Of a stretch of DNA of 64,000 nucleotides, positions 19,591 through 27,915 are shown in pieces; positions within the stretch are counted from its first letter, which is position 1, and every line of letters begins with the position of its first letter. A program made the translations under genes and the position numbers. The notes under the pieces are model-generated. The model was not told the DNA's origin. It ran no database searches and was given only the letters and a program-made list of their open reading frames with translations. Source of the DNA: an uncultured Salinisphaerales bacterium (GTDB lineage Bacteria; Pseudomonadota; Gammaproteobacteria; Nevskiales; CAJXLF01); contig CAJXLF010000002.1 of the NCBI GenBank assembly GCA_913055805.1, forward strand, positions 1 to 64,000. Direction: 5' to 3'.

Positions 19591-20814
19591 CTATTTCTGC
19601 CAAAGGCGATCGATTTCCAGCATCTTGCCCGTCAGGGCGCCGGCCTTGTCGAGTTGCAGACTGCCATAGGGATCGCCGGCATTGGCCTGAGCCGCGCCAC
19701 TCAAGGACACGCGGGCAACAATTTCCCAGCGATCCAGGGACGACAGCGCAGGCCCGCCCGCCATTTGCATGGCGTCGTCCAGCACCACCTCGGTCGGCAA
19801 ATCCGCCAGCGTCAGTCTGCGGGCAGCCAGCGGCCGCGCAGGACCATCCTCGGCCCGGGCATAGACAAACACGGGCGTCTCGGCCGGCAGCTTGTCGACC
19901 AGATCCACAGCCGCACTGACCTTGACCCTGATCACAGGCGGCAATTCGGGTTTAGCCTGCGCCGACACTGCGCCTGCGGGGAGTTCAACGCCCAGCTTGC
20001 GTAACTGGCGCTCCAGAACCTGACGGAATGACTCCGGCAACTCCTGTCTGGCAAGCGCCTGCCAATAGGTAACAGCTTCGGTCTCGTCCTGCCGCTGCAA
20101 GGCTGCAAGACCCGCATACCATAACGCCCGCCCGTGGTCGGCATCGATGGACAGCGCCTGTTCGAACAGCTCCGTAGGCCGTCCACGCATATCGCCCTGT
20201 TTGACCATGGCCAGCATCTCGGCCTCTTCCACGAGCAACTCCGGCTTTGCCGGTGAAACAAGAGCGTTCAGCCGTGCATAAACCTGCGCCGATTCAACAT
20301 GTTTCTCGAGCGCACGATAGCTGCGCGCCAGAAACAGCAGCGTTTCCTCATCCTGCGGATTGTTGGCCAGACGCGTCTCGGCCCGCTGGATAATGAAATC
20401 CCAGGGGGGTGACTTTGCATCCCCTTCCAGCAATCGCCAGCCATCACCCTGCAAATAGATCAGGAGTGCGAAGACCGGCAGGAAAAGCATGGACACCAGA
20501 ATCAGCCACTGCCCGCCCGCTTTCGGCTCGGGATTGATAACCGGCTCCGCCTGCGCATCTTCCAGCAGATGCCGCCCCGCCTCTTCTTCCTGCAGGCGGG
20601 CGTCTTCCGCGCTCATCTCGCCAAGGGCAACTGCTTTTTGCAACTCTGCGACCCGTTCACGATAAAGCGTGATATTCGTCTCTTTCCGTGACAGGACTGA
20701 GTCAGACGCCCCGCGCCTGGCTAGCATCGGCCAGAGCACAAAAAGCAGACCCAACACGCTGAGCAACAACGCCAGAGCGCCGAACAGCCAAGTGGTCACA
20801 GGCAGACCCATCAT
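19591..20814 (-). CDS. ccmI: Cytochrome c maturation protein CcmI
   Basis: CcmI holds apocytochrome c for haem attachment by the CcmFH complex. The 407-aa protein has two N-terminal membrane helices (about 7-30 and 100-118) separated by a cytoplasmic leucine-zipper-like loop, then a periplasmic TPR domain (about 130-280), and a C-terminal beta-rich domain. The first of two adjacent ATGs (20814) gives a four-base ATGA overlap with ccmH; the second is at 20811. Confidence 0.9.
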   Translation of the reverse strand: MMGLPVTTWLFGALALLLSVLGLLFVLWPMLARRGASDSVLSRKETNITLYRERVAELQKAVALGEMSAEDARLQEEEAGRHLLEDAQAEPVINPEPKAGGQWLILVSMLFLPVFALLIYLQGDGWRLLEGDAKSPPWDFIIQRAETRLANNPQDEETLLFLARSYRALEKHVESAQVYARLNALVSPAKPELLVEEAEMLAMVKQGDMRGRPTELFEQALSIDADHGRALWYAGLAALQRQDETEAVTYWQALARQELPESFRQVLERQLRKLGVELPAGAVSAQAKPELPPVIRVKVSAAVDLVDKLPAETPVFVYARAEDGPARPLAARRLTLADLPTEVVLDDAMQMAGGPALSSLDRWEIVARVSLSGAAQANAGDPYGSLQLDKAGALTGKMLEIDRLWQK

Positions 20815-21266
20815 GATTTGTTCCTCTGATCCGACTGCCCTTGCAACAGCTTGTGCAGCGCAGCCTGATCCACTGACTCATCGGGGGTTTCGCTGCGCCG
20901 TCCGCTGAATATGCGGAATGCGGTCACCAGGCCCAGCACCAGCAGCAGGAACGGACCACCCCACAACAACCAGGTATTGGGCTTGAAGGGAGGACGGTAG
21001 AGCACAAAGTCGCCATAACGCGCGACCAGATAGTCCTTGATTTCCGCATCACTGCGCCCGGCGTTGATCATTTCCGCGACCTGCAAGCGCAGATCCTCGG
21101 CCAATGGCGCATTGGACTCGGCGATATTCTGGTTCTGGCAAACCAGGCAACGCAATTCCTCGATCAATGCCTGGTAACGTGCTTCCTGGCCACTATGCAA
21201 TGCCGGGGGCTCGGCCAGTGTCAGGCCGCCAAAACCCAGGCACAGGGCTGCGATCCAATAACGCAT
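20811..21266 (-). CDS. ccmH: Cytochrome c maturation thioredoxin-like subunit CcmH
   Basis: A membrane-anchored periplasmic thiol reductant for the CXXCH haem site of apocytochrome c. The 151-aa protein has a signal peptide (1-19), the active-site RCLVCQNQ motif (C40, C43), and a C-terminal membrane helix (about 103-122). This is the short CcmH/CycL form, with CcmI encoded separately. The ATG overlaps the ccmG stop by one base. Confidence 0.95.
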   Translation of the reverse strand: MRYWIAALCLGFGGLTLAEPPALHSGQEARYQALIEELRCLVCQNQNIAESNAPLAEDLRLQVAEMINAGRSDAEIKDYLVARYGDFVLYRPPFKPNTWLLWGGPFLLLVLGLVTAFRIFSGRRSETPDESVDQAALHKLLQGQSDQRNKS

Positions 21267-21802
21267 CAGCCTTGCCCTCCTTCCAGTTCGCGTACCAGCG
21301 GCAGAATCCTGTTTTCAATATCGGCAGCCTTGACGGGGCCAATATGCTTGTAACGGATCACGCCGGCGCTATCGATCACGAATGTTTCGGGCACACCATA
21401 AACCCCCCAGTCGATACCCACCCGGCCATCGGCATCCACCGCCACCGCACTGTAGGGATTACCGAAATGCGACAGCCAGCCGAGAGCATCCTGGGTCTCG
21501 TCCTTGTAATTGAGGCCGATAATATACATGCCGAATTCTTTGGCCAGGCGCTCAATCTGCGCATGTTCTTCACGACAGGCCACGCACCAGCTGGCCCAGA
21601 CATTAAACAAGGTCACCCGTCCTTTCAGGGAAGCATCGGTCACCAGCTGATCCGGCTGATACAACCTGGGCAATGCAAAAGGCGGCGCCGCCTTGCCAAT
21701 CAGGGGCGACGGTACTTCACGAGGGTTCAATGTCAGGCCCACTGCCAACACCACAAGCAAGGCGGCCACAATCCCTACGGGTATCAAAAAACGCGCCTTC
21801 AT
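21266..21802 (-). CDS. ccmG: Thiol:disulfide interchange protein CcmG (DsbE)
   Basis: A periplasmic membrane-tethered thioredoxin-like protein that keeps apocytochrome or CcmH thiols reduced. The 178-aa protein has one N-terminal membrane helix (about 5-25), active site WCVAC (C73, C76), and the GVYGVPETFVID stretch with the cis-Pro typical of CcmG. It overlaps ccmF by four bases (ATGA). Confidence 0.95.
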   Translation of the reverse strand: MKARFLIPVGIVAALLVVLAVGLTLNPREVPSPLIGKAAPPFALPRLYQPDQLVTDASLKGRVTLFNVWASWCVACREEHAQIERLAKEFGMYIIGLNYKDETQDALGWLSHFGNPYSAVAVDADGRVGIDWGVYGVPETFVIDSAGVIRYKHIGPVKAADIENRILPLVRELEGGQG

Positions 21803-23811
21803 ACGTCAGACTCCGCCACGGCATGACGCTCAATGCCACTGTCCAGTTTGCCCGGCTTGCGATAACGGCGATCAAACATGGCCAGGAAGCCGCCCAGCGC
21901 CATCAGCAAGGCGCCCAGCCATACGAAACGCATGAAGGGACGGTAATACAGGCGCAGACTCCAGGCCTGGCCGGACAGCGGCTCGCCCAGTGAAACATAA
22001 AGATCCCGATGCAGACGCGGCAGCACCCCCGCCTCGGTCATGGCATTGCCCATGGCGCGATAGATACGCTTCTCCGGCTCCAGCACAGCCAACGCCTTGT
22101 TGCCACGGCTGACCGTCACCTTACCCACAGTACTATCGTAATTGGGACCGGCATATTGGGTAATGCCTTCAAAACGGAATTCAAAGCCCGACAGTTCCGC
22201 GGATTCCCCCGGCGCCAGGCGCACATCGTTTTCAGCGCTGTAGGCGCTGACCAGGGTGACGCCGATCACGAAAATACCGAGCCCGAAATGCGCCAGCGAC
22301 ATCCCCCAGATTGCCGCCGGTATCTTCAGCCAGCCACGCCGGCTTCCGCGGCGAATGATTTCTTCACTGGCGGAAAACATGGCCCAGAAGGCCATGCTCA
22401 CAGCCGCGATCACAAGAAATGTTGTTTTGCCCAGCATCAACCAGGGCATTGCCAGACCTGCGGCCAAAGCCAGCAACGCCACCCAGCGCAGCCGCTGCCA
22501 CAGCGTGTCTACCCTGCCCCGTTTCCAGTTCAGGGCAGCTGCGCAGCCCACCAGCAGGACCAGAGGCAGTGTCAGCGGAACGAAAACGGTATTGAAGTAT
22601 GGCGGGCCGACCGAAAGCTTGCCCAGGGACATTGCGTCCGCCAGCAATGGGTAAAGCGTCCCGACAAATACGGCGGCCGCGGCCACCACCAGAAAAATAT
22701 TATTCAGCAGCAGGAAACCTTCGCGTGAAAAGAATCCGGCCTTGCCGCTGGCCCTGAAGCGTGGCGCGCGCCAGGCATAGAGCCCGAGTGAACCCCCGAC
22801 AACAATGGCGAAGAAGCCGAGGATGAATACGCCGCGTTCGGGGTCGGTAGCAAAGGCATGCACCGAGACCAGCACACCGGAACGCACGAGAAAGGTGCCC
22901 AGCAGACTCATCGAGAACGCCGTAATCGCCAGTAACACTGTCCAGCTCTTGAAGATGCCACGCTTTTCGGTGACAGCCAGTGAATGCACCAGCGCCGTGC
23001 CCACGAGCCATGGCATGAAGGAGGCATTTTCCACCGGGTCCCAGAACCACCAGCCGCCCCAGCCGAGTTCATGGTAGGCCCACCAGCTGCCCAGCATGAT
23101 GCCCAGTGTCAGAAACATCCAGGCGGATGTGGTCCAGGGACGGGTCCAGCGCGCCCAGGCCGTGTCCAGCCGGCCGCCGATCAATGCGGCAATGGCGAAA
23201 GCAAAAGCCACCGAGAAGCCCACATACCCCATGTAAAGCATGGGCGGGTGAATTATCAGCCCCGGATCCTGCAATAACGGGTTGAGGTCACGCCCTTCCG
23301 CGGGCACCGGGAATTGCCGGTCGAACGGGTTGGACGTAAGCAACATGAAAAGCAGAAAGCCGATGCTGACCATGCCCATGACTGACAGCACGGTGGCCGT
23401 CAGGTCCCGCGGCAGGCTTTTGCTGAAGAACGCGACGGCCATAGTCCAACTCGCCAGCATCAACACCCATAGAAGCAATGAGCCCTCATGCGCGCCCCAG
23501 ACGGCGGATATGCGGTAGGCCAGCGGCAATTGCGTGTTGGAGTTATGCGCCACGTAGGACACACTGAAGTCGCTGACGATAAAACACCAGGTCAGGATCA
23601 GGTAGGCAATCAACAGGAAGCTGAACTGTCCGATCGCCGCCGGCCGAGCCAGTTCACTCCACAATACCCGGCCTGTGACCACGCCCAGCATGGGCACCAC
23701 GGCCTGTAACACCGTCAGGCTCAATGCCAGGCATAGTGCAAAATGTCCGAGCTCAGGCAGAAACAGACTGGTAACGGATTGAGTCACTTCAATTCTCTCG
23801 ATTGCCGGCAT
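21799..23811 (-). CDS. ccmF: Haem lyase subunit CcmF
   Basis: A large integral membrane protein (670 aa, normal length) that forms the haem lyase with CcmH/I. It has about 15 membrane helices, the haem-handling WWD motif seen in WGGWWFWDPVENASFMPWL, and conserved His residues. The start ATG 23811 lies 23 bases inside ccmE; the PELGHFAL stretch typical of the N-terminus follows at residue 19. Confidence 0.96.
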   Translation of the reverse strand: MPAIERIEVTQSVTSLFLPELGHFALCLALSLTVLQAVVPMLGVVTGRVLWSELARPAAIGQFSFLLIAYLILTWCFIVSDFSVSYVAHNSNTQLPLAYRISAVWGAHEGSLLLWVLMLASWTMAVAFFSKSLPRDLTATVLSVMGMVSIGFLLFMLLTSNPFDRQFPVPAEGRDLNPLLQDPGLIIHPPMLYMGYVGFSVAFAFAIAALIGGRLDTAWARWTRPWTTSAWMFLTLGIMLGSWWAYHELGWGGWWFWDPVENASFMPWLVGTALVHSLAVTEKRGIFKSWTVLLAITAFSMSLLGTFLVRSGVLVSVHAFATDPERGVFILGFFAIVVGGSLGLYAWRAPRFRASGKAGFFSREGFLLLNNIFLVVAAAAVFVGTLYPLLADAMSLGKLSVGPPYFNTVFVPLTLPLVLLVGCAAALNWKRGRVDTLWQRLRWVALLALAAGLAMPWLMLGKTTFLVIAAVSMAFWAMFSASEEIIRRGSRRGWLKIPAAIWGMSLAHFGLGIFVIGVTLVSAYSAENDVRLAPGESAELSGFEFRFEGITQYAGPNYDSTVGKVTVSRGNKALAVLEPEKRIYRAMGNAMTEAGVLPRLHRDLYVSLGEPLSGQAWSLRLYYRPFMRFVWLGALLMALGGFLAMFDRRYRKPGKLDSGIERHAVAESDV

Positions 23812-24271
23812 TCAGCATGCCGGGTGGCATACAACTGGCGCCGTCAGGCTTTTTGAGTGATTCGGCCACTTCGGGAGACATGTAGTTCTCATCATGCTTG
23901 GCCAGCACCTCGTCCGCCACGAACAAGCGGCCGTTCTGCCCGGTGCTCAGCTGCCCATAGGCAACAATACCCTGACCCTCACGGAACAGGTCCGGAAGAA
24001 TGCCACGGTAGGTTACCGGCAAGCTGTCCTCACAATCCGCCAGTACGAACTGCACATCCAGGCTGTCTTCAGCGCGCTTCACACTGCCATATTTAACCAG
24101 TCCGCCCAGCCGGAAACGCTGCCCTTCAGGCGCTTCGCCGGCCATTACCTGGCTCGGCGAATAGAAATACAGAAGATTCTGCTCGAAGGCCTTGAGCATC
24201 AGAGCTGTGGCGGCGGCCAAACCCAGAAGCAAACAGCCAATAAACAACATGCGTCGTCGACGTGGTGTCAT
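23789..24271 (-). CDS. ccmE: Haem chaperone CcmE
   Basis: A periplasmic haem chaperone that binds haem covalently through a His before handing it to CcmF. The 160-aa protein has an N-terminal membrane anchor (about 8-27), an OB-fold beta-barrel, and the haem-binding motif HDENY (H126, Y130) near the C-terminus. The ATG overlaps the ccmD stop in ATGA form. Confidence 0.96.
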   Translation of the reverse strand: MTPRRRRMLFIGCLLLGLAAATALMLKAFEQNLLYFYSPSQVMAGEAPEGQRFRLGGLVKYGSVKRAEDSLDVQFVLADCEDSLPVTYRGILPDLFREGQGIVAYGQLSTGQNGRLFVADEVLAKHDENYMSPEVAESLKKPDGASCMPPGMLNAGNREN

Positions 24272-24441
24272 CTGGATTGTCCTCCCTGTCTTCTGGATTG
24301 CCGCCTCAGTTGATCCAGTAACTTACGGTGCTGCAACACAGGCAGCAGCCAGTTGGCCAACATGACCGCGGCCACCGCCCCAAAACTCGTCCAGACGTAA
24401 AATGCATGGCCGCCCATGGCCCAGAATTCCTGCCAGTTCAT
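24268..24441 (-). CDS. ccmD: Haem exporter protein CcmD
   Basis: A 57-aa protein fitted exactly between ccmC and ccmE with ATGA overlaps at both ends. It starts MNWQEFWAMGGHAFYVWTSF, the CcmD hallmark, has one membrane helix (about 13-36) and a basic cytoplasmic tail. CcmD helps release holo-CcmE from the CcmABC complex. Identified by translating the gap. Confidence 0.93.
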   Translation of the reverse strand: MNWQEFWAMGGHAFYVWTSFGAVAAVMLANWLLPVLQHRKLLDQLRRQSRRQGGQSR

Positions 24442-25187
24442 GATTTGACCTGCGATTGATTCAGCATATCTGACACCCAGCGACTGTAACGTTCACGTTG
24501 CAGCAGCCCGAGGCGCATCCTGACCAGCGCCAGCGCCGCAAAATAAAACGTGAAACCCAGCGCCATGGAAAGCAAGGGCAACAGCATCGCCGTGTCGATG
24601 GAAGGTTTGTCGAACTTCGTCACTGTCGGCCCCTGATGAAGGGTATGCCACCACTCCACCGAATAATGAATGATAGGGATATTAACCACACCAACCAGCG
24701 CCAGCACGGAAGCTGCACGCGCAGCGCTGCGCTTGTCCTCGATGGCGCTGTAAAGCGCAATCACCCCGAGGTAGAGGAACAGCAGAATCAACTCGGAGGT
24801 CAGGCGGGCATCCCAGACCCAGTAAGTGCCCCACATGGGCTTACCCCACAAACTCCCCGTCAACAGCGCCAGAAAGGTAAAACTGGCGCCCAGAGGCGCG
24901 GCTGCGGCAATGTACACCTCGGCCAGTTTCATCCGCCAGATCAGGGCAATGCCGCCTGCAATGGCCAGCGTTGTATAAATGAACATGGACATCCAGGCGC
25001 TGGGCACATGCACAAAGATAATGCGATAGCCCTGCCCCTGCTGATAATCCATGGGCGCCAGGACCAGCCCTCCGATCAGGCCGTAAGCCAGCGTAACAAG
25101 CGCCAGCACACTGAACCAGGGCGTCCAGCGCGCCGCACGTTCATAGAAATGTGGCGGCGAGCCCCATTGGTGAAACCAGGTTTTCAT
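24438..25187 (-). CDS. ccmC: Haem transporter CcmC
   Basis: An inner-membrane protein of 249 aa with six membrane helices and the tryptophan-rich WWD-type segment (MWGTYWVWDARLTSELILL). It presents haem to CcmE in the CcmABCD complex. Conserved His residues flank the segment. The stop overlaps the ccmD start by four bases. Confidence 0.95.
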   Translation of the reverse strand: MKTWFHQWGSPPHFYERAARWTPWFSVLALVTLAYGLIGGLVLAPMDYQQGQGYRIIFVHVPSAWMSMFIYTTLAIAGGIALIWRMKLAEVYIAAAAPLGASFTFLALLTGSLWGKPMWGTYWVWDARLTSELILLFLYLGVIALYSAIEDKRSAARAASVLALVGVVNIPIIHYSVEWWHTLHQGPTVTKFDKPSIDTAMLLPLLSMALGFTFYFAALALVRMRLGLLQRERYSRWVSDMLNQSQVKS

Positions 25188-25206
25188 GACAAATCACTCA
25201 TAACAA

Positions 25207-25875
25207 TCATTCGACAGCAATGCGCAGAGCCGCCGCAATCGCCAACGGCGCCAACGTCAGCGCCAGCGCCAGAATCGCAGCCATCAGGTACAACGGCCCC
25301 TCGGCCGACATACCCAGCGCAGCTGCCTGGACCGCGTGCGCTCCGAAAATCAGTATCGGCGTATACAGCGGCAACAATAATAAGGGCAGCAGCAACCCGG
25401 CGCCGCGCAAGCCGACAGTCAACGCCACGGCAATCGAGCCCACAAGGCTCAAGACCGGCGTGCCCAGCAGCAGGCTCAGCATCAACACAGGCATGGCGCG
25501 TGCGGGCAATCCCAGCATCATGGCCAGTAAAGGGGATGCAAGAATCAGCAACAAGCCGCTGGACAACCAATGGGCAAGCACCTTGGCGCCCACCAGGACC
25601 GTCGTGGGATATGGGTTAAGTAACAGCTGTTCCAGGCTGCCATCCTGAAAGTCCGTCTTGAAAATACGGTCCAGGGAAAGCAGCGTACTGAGCAAGGCGG
25701 CGATCCAGACAATGGCCGGCGCCAACGCTGTCAGAAGCCCGGCCTCGGGGCGTGTTCCCAGCGGGAACAACACTACAATCAGCAGAAAAAAGAGCCAGGC
25801 ATCGACCACCTCACCGGGATGGCGAATGGCCAGCAGCAAATCACGACGCAACAGGGTCAGGAAGGCGTTAAGCAT
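25207..25875 (-). CDS. ccmB: Haem exporter permease CcmB
   Basis: The membrane subunit of the CcmAB ABC transporter, 222 aa with six hydrophobic helices. CcmAB uses ATP to release holo-CcmE from CcmCD. The start overlaps the ccmA 3' end by eight bases. Confidence 0.94.
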   Translation of the reverse strand: MLNAFLTLLRRDLLLAIRHPGEVVDAWLFFLLIVVLFPLGTRPEAGLLTALAPAIVWIAALLSTLLSLDRIFKTDFQDGSLEQLLLNPYPTTVLVGAKVLAHWLSSGLLLILASPLLAMMLGLPARAMPVLMLSLLLGTPVLSLVGSIAVALTVGLRGAGLLLPLLLLPLYTPILIFGAHAVQAAALGMSAEGPLYLMAAILALALTLAPLAIAAALRIAVE

Positions 25876-26509
25876 CGGCGCCAGCCTCTGCCAGCCACAG
25901 CTGGGTCACGTTACCCTGTTCGAATACCAGCGGCTGATGGGTAGTAAATATCACCGTGCCACCGTTATTGGCATGGCTCTCAAGCAGTCTTTGCACCTGC
26001 TGCTGGGCCTGGCGATCCAGACTCGCGCAAGGTTCGTCCAGTATCCAGAGAGGCGTACCGCGAATCAGGAGCCGGGCTAGCGCAGTGCGCTGTTTCTGTC
26101 CCGCAGACAGTCTCTGGCACGGCAAATCGATTTCACGTAACAGGCCCAGGGTCTCAAGGGCCGCCTCAACCCTGGCCGGGTTGGCGCCGAACAGTCTTGC
26201 GTCTGCCAACAGGTTTTCCAGCGGGCTCAGGTCTGCTTTCAGACCATTAAGGTGACCGATGTAGCACAGCGCACGCCGGAATACCTCGGTATCCGCATGA
26301 ATGTCCTGCCCTTGCCAGGTTATCTGCCCCTCGTCAGGTTGACGCAGGCCGCATAGCAATCTGAGAAGCGTGGTCTTGCCGCTGCCATTGCGTCCGCAAA
26401 TTTCCAGCAATTGGCCGGGTGCAGCATGAAAGCCCAGGTTCTCAAACAACAGGCGGTCTGCCCGCCGACAGGCGAGTGCATTCGCGACCAGGCCTGTGCT
26501 GCTGTTCAT
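25868..26509 (-). CDS. ccmA: Haem exporter ATPase CcmA
   Basis: An ABC ATPase of 213 aa with Walker A CGRNGSGKTT, signature LSAGQKQR and Walker B LWILDEPCASLD. First gene of the ccm operon. The frame is open to 26566, but ATG 26509 is preferred, because the longer form would run into the tRNA-Leu-like repeat at 26527. Confidence 0.94.
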   Translation of the reverse strand: MNSSTGLVANALACRRADRLLFENLGFHAAPGQLLEICGRNGSGKTTLLRLLCGLRQPDEGQITWQGQDIHADTEVFRRALCYIGHLNGLKADLSPLENLLADARLFGANPARVEAALETLGLLREIDLPCQRLSAGQKQRTALARLLIRGTPLWILDEPCASLDRQAQQQVQRLLESHANNGGTVIFTTHQPLVFEQGNVTQLWLAEAGADA

Positions 26510-26526
26510 GATATCGATTGGAGGGA

Positions 26527-26695
26527 TGGTGCCCAGGGCTGGGTGAGGCCGGATATGGCAAAGCACTGCTTTGCCCGGCCGAACGGGTTACAGGGATGTA
26601 ACACCGGGCGCAGCTTCAGGGGTAGTGAGGGCAGGACGCCCGAACGTTGATGCAGAAAAAATGTTCGGGAAGGTGGTGCGCAGGGCCGGACTCGA
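26527..26695. repeat. Partial copies of the tRNA-Leu 3' end
   Basis: The last bases of tRNA-Leu, including CCA, recur twice beyond the intact gene. A 13-base identical copy lies at 26527-26539. A 22-base copy with one mismatch lies at 26674-26695; the intact tRNA has the same at 26809-26830. A further 13-base piece of the tRNA T-arm side (AACCGGCACGACC) lies at 26767-26779. Spacing between successive copies is 147 and 135 bases. Repeated tRNA 3' ends are the usual trace of site-specific integration or of tRNA gene duplication and decay. Confidence 0.65.
26587..26602. repeat. Hairpin with AGGGAT loop (copy 1)
   Basis: Perfect 5-bp stem GTTAC/GTAAC around the hexaloop AGGGAT. It lies between the first two tRNA-Leu 3' fragments. 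The same loop with a different stem occurs at 26746-26761. A further 7-bp inverted repeat CCCGAAC/GTTCGGG spans 26639-26669. Confidence 0.55.
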
Positions 26696-26766
26696 TAAAT
26701 CTGGCAGGAGCCAGATTGACGCCGGCTACGGCGCCCGAAGGGAGAGCGCCAGGGATGGCGCGAGTC
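26689..26766. repeat. 78-nt cloverleaf-like hairpin element inside a tRNA-Leu fragment
   Basis: A closing stem GACTC (26689-26693) / GAGTC (26762-26766) encloses three hairpins: an 8-bp stem around AGGA (26698-26717), a 5-bp stem CGCCG/CGGCG around GCTA (about 26720-26733), and GCGCC/GGCGC around AGGGAT (26746-26761). The element interrupts a tRNA-Leu-derived sequence at its T-loop: tRNA sequence stops at 26695 and resumes at 26767. It may be a REP-like small mobile repeat or a structured RNA. Confidence 0.5.
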
Positions 26767-26808
26767 AACCGGCACGACCCGCGTGTTACGTGATGACGAT
26801 GGATACAA

Positions 26809-26895
26809 TGGTGCCCAGGGCCGGACTCGAACCGGCACGACCTTGCGGTCAGCGGATTTTAAGTCCGCTGCGTCTACCAATTCCGCCACCCGGGC
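26809..26895 (-). tRNA. tRNA-Leu (anticodon UAA)
   Basis: An 87-nt class II tRNA with a long variable arm. The acceptor stem is GCCCGGG/CCTGGGC, the anticodon loop CTTAAAA gives TAA, and CCA is encoded (26809-26811). It follows tRNA-Cys and tRNA-Gly in the order known from enteric glyW-cysT-leuZ. Confidence 0.97.
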
Positions 26896-27016
26896 AATAG
26901 ATTCGGTCACAGTTTTGTTCCAGCTGCCTTTGGCCATTTCGTTTCGCATCAACAAGATACGTATGGTACGCATCTCTGCAAAAAGAATCGCCTGCCGGAA
27001 ACATGTCGTGAAAAAA

Positions 27017-27090
27017 TGGAGGCTAGGCCCGGAATCGAACCGAGGTCCGCGGCTTTGCAGGCCGCTGCATAACCACTCTGCCACCTAGCC
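27017..27090 (-). tRNA. tRNA-Cys (anticodon GCA)
   Basis: A 74-nt cloverleaf with acceptor GGCTAGG/CCTAGCC, anticodon loop CTGCAAA giving GCA, discriminator T and encoded CCA. Middle member of the Gly-Cys-Leu array. Confidence 0.97.
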
Positions 27091-27108
27091 ATTAATTCTT
27101 GATCTTAT

Positions 27109-27150
27109 AAAAAAACCCCGACGCTTCAGCACTGATCTGACGTGTCGAGG
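27109..27150 (-). terminator. Candidate intrinsic terminator between tRNA-Gly and tRNA-Cys
   Basis: On the minus strand CCTCGAC pairs with GTCGGGG (7 bp, one G-U) with an inner TCAG/CTGA stem, followed by seven T. It is oriented to end transcripts from tRNA-Gly. If it works well, tRNA-Cys and tRNA-Leu need their own promoter; otherwise it may be leaky or a processing site. Confidence 0.5.
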
Positions 27151-27188
27151 TCTTTGAGTGCCCGACGACTGGGCTCCTAAGCTTGAAT

Positions 27189-27264
27189 TGGAGCGGGAAA
27201 CGAGGTTCGAACTCGCGACCTCAACCTTGGCAAGGTTGCGCTCTACCAGCTGAGCTATTCCCGC
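27189..27264 (-). tRNA. tRNA-Gly (anticodon GCC)
   Basis: A 76-nt cloverleaf with acceptor GCGGGAA/TTCCCGC, anticodon loop TTGCCAA giving GCC, discriminator T and encoded CCA. First of the Gly-Cys-Leu array, just downstream of pgsA. Confidence 0.97.
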
Positions 27265-27278
27265 TCAGGAAGCGCGAT

Positions 27279-27306
27279 ATTCTAGGCTGCTAAACGCATC
27301 TGTCAA
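27279..27306 (-). promoter_or_regulatory. Promoter of the tRNA-Gly array
   Basis: On the minus strand a consensus -35 TTGACA (27301-27306) is followed after 16 bases by TAGAAT (27279-27284) and a GC-rich discriminator ATCGCGC. The start would be near 27272, a few bases before the mature tRNA-Gly. This is a strong, stringent-control-type arrangement. Confidence 0.75.
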
Positions 27307-27317
27307 GGGTAAAGCTG

Positions 27318-27893
27318 TTATTTCGCCTCAGGGCTGTCTTTTGCGGTCAAATGCGGCCAGCCAGCCGCCGTATATTGCGCCATTGACCAGAGGCTCAGCG
27401 CAGTGGCGAGCCACAGACACCACAGTCCGGCATCAAACAGTTCCAGTCCGTAAAGCTCGTAATTCAGCAGCATGAAGAAAATGGCAAAGCCCTGGGCCGC
27501 AGTCTTTATCTTGCCGCCAATCCCCACAGCCACGGCATCACGCAGGCCCAGATCCGCCATCCACTCACGCAAACCGGACACAAAGATTTCACGGGCGATG
27601 ATAATGGCAGTCGGAATGGCAATTTCAATACTCGGATACATCATCACCAGCACGACCAGCACACTGCTGATGCAGAGTTTGTCTGCAACCGGATCAAGAA
27701 ACGCTCCGAAACGGGAAGACTGGTCCCAGGCACGGGCCAGATAACCGTCCAGCCAGTCGCTCACGCCGATAATGTAGAACACAAAGGCCGCCCAGTAATT
27801 GTTGGCTGTAAACGGCGTCACCATCACCCAGATCAACACCGGGATAAGCAATACGCGCAGTAGCGTAAGTATGGTGGGTAGATTCATGACCAT
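27318..27893 (-). CDS. pgsA: CDP-diacylglycerol-glycerol-3-phosphate phosphatidyltransferase PgsA
   Basis: Makes phosphatidylglycerol phosphate from CDP-diacylglycerol in the inner membrane. The CDP-alcohol phosphotransferase signature DGxxAR-x8-GxxxDxxxD is visible in WLDGYLAR...FGAFLDPVADK. About five membrane helices. The frame is open to 27974. ATG 27893 has a GGGG ribosome site seven bases upstream; ATG 27887, giving MNLPTILTLLRV, is the alternative. Neighbour of uvrC and tRNA-Gly as in many gammaproteobacteria. Confidence 0.93.
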   Translation of the reverse strand: MVMNLPTILTLLRVLLIPVLIWVMVTPFTANNYWAAFVFYIIGVSDWLDGYLARAWDQSSRFGAFLDPVADKLCISSVLVVLVMMYPSIEIAIPTAIIIAREIFVSGLREWMADLGLRDAVAVGIGGKIKTAAQGFAIFFMLLNYELYGLELFDAGLWCLWLATALSLWSMAQYTAAGWPHLTAKDSPEAK

Positions 27894-27915
27894 CGGACGA
27901 CGTCCCCTCACTAAA

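Noticed and set aside
26506-27084. A 192-codon minus-strand frame running through the tRNA-Leu and part of tRNA-Cys.
   Set aside because: It crosses two tRNA genes; the ARVAELVDAADLKS stretch is the well-known false translation of tRNA-Leu.
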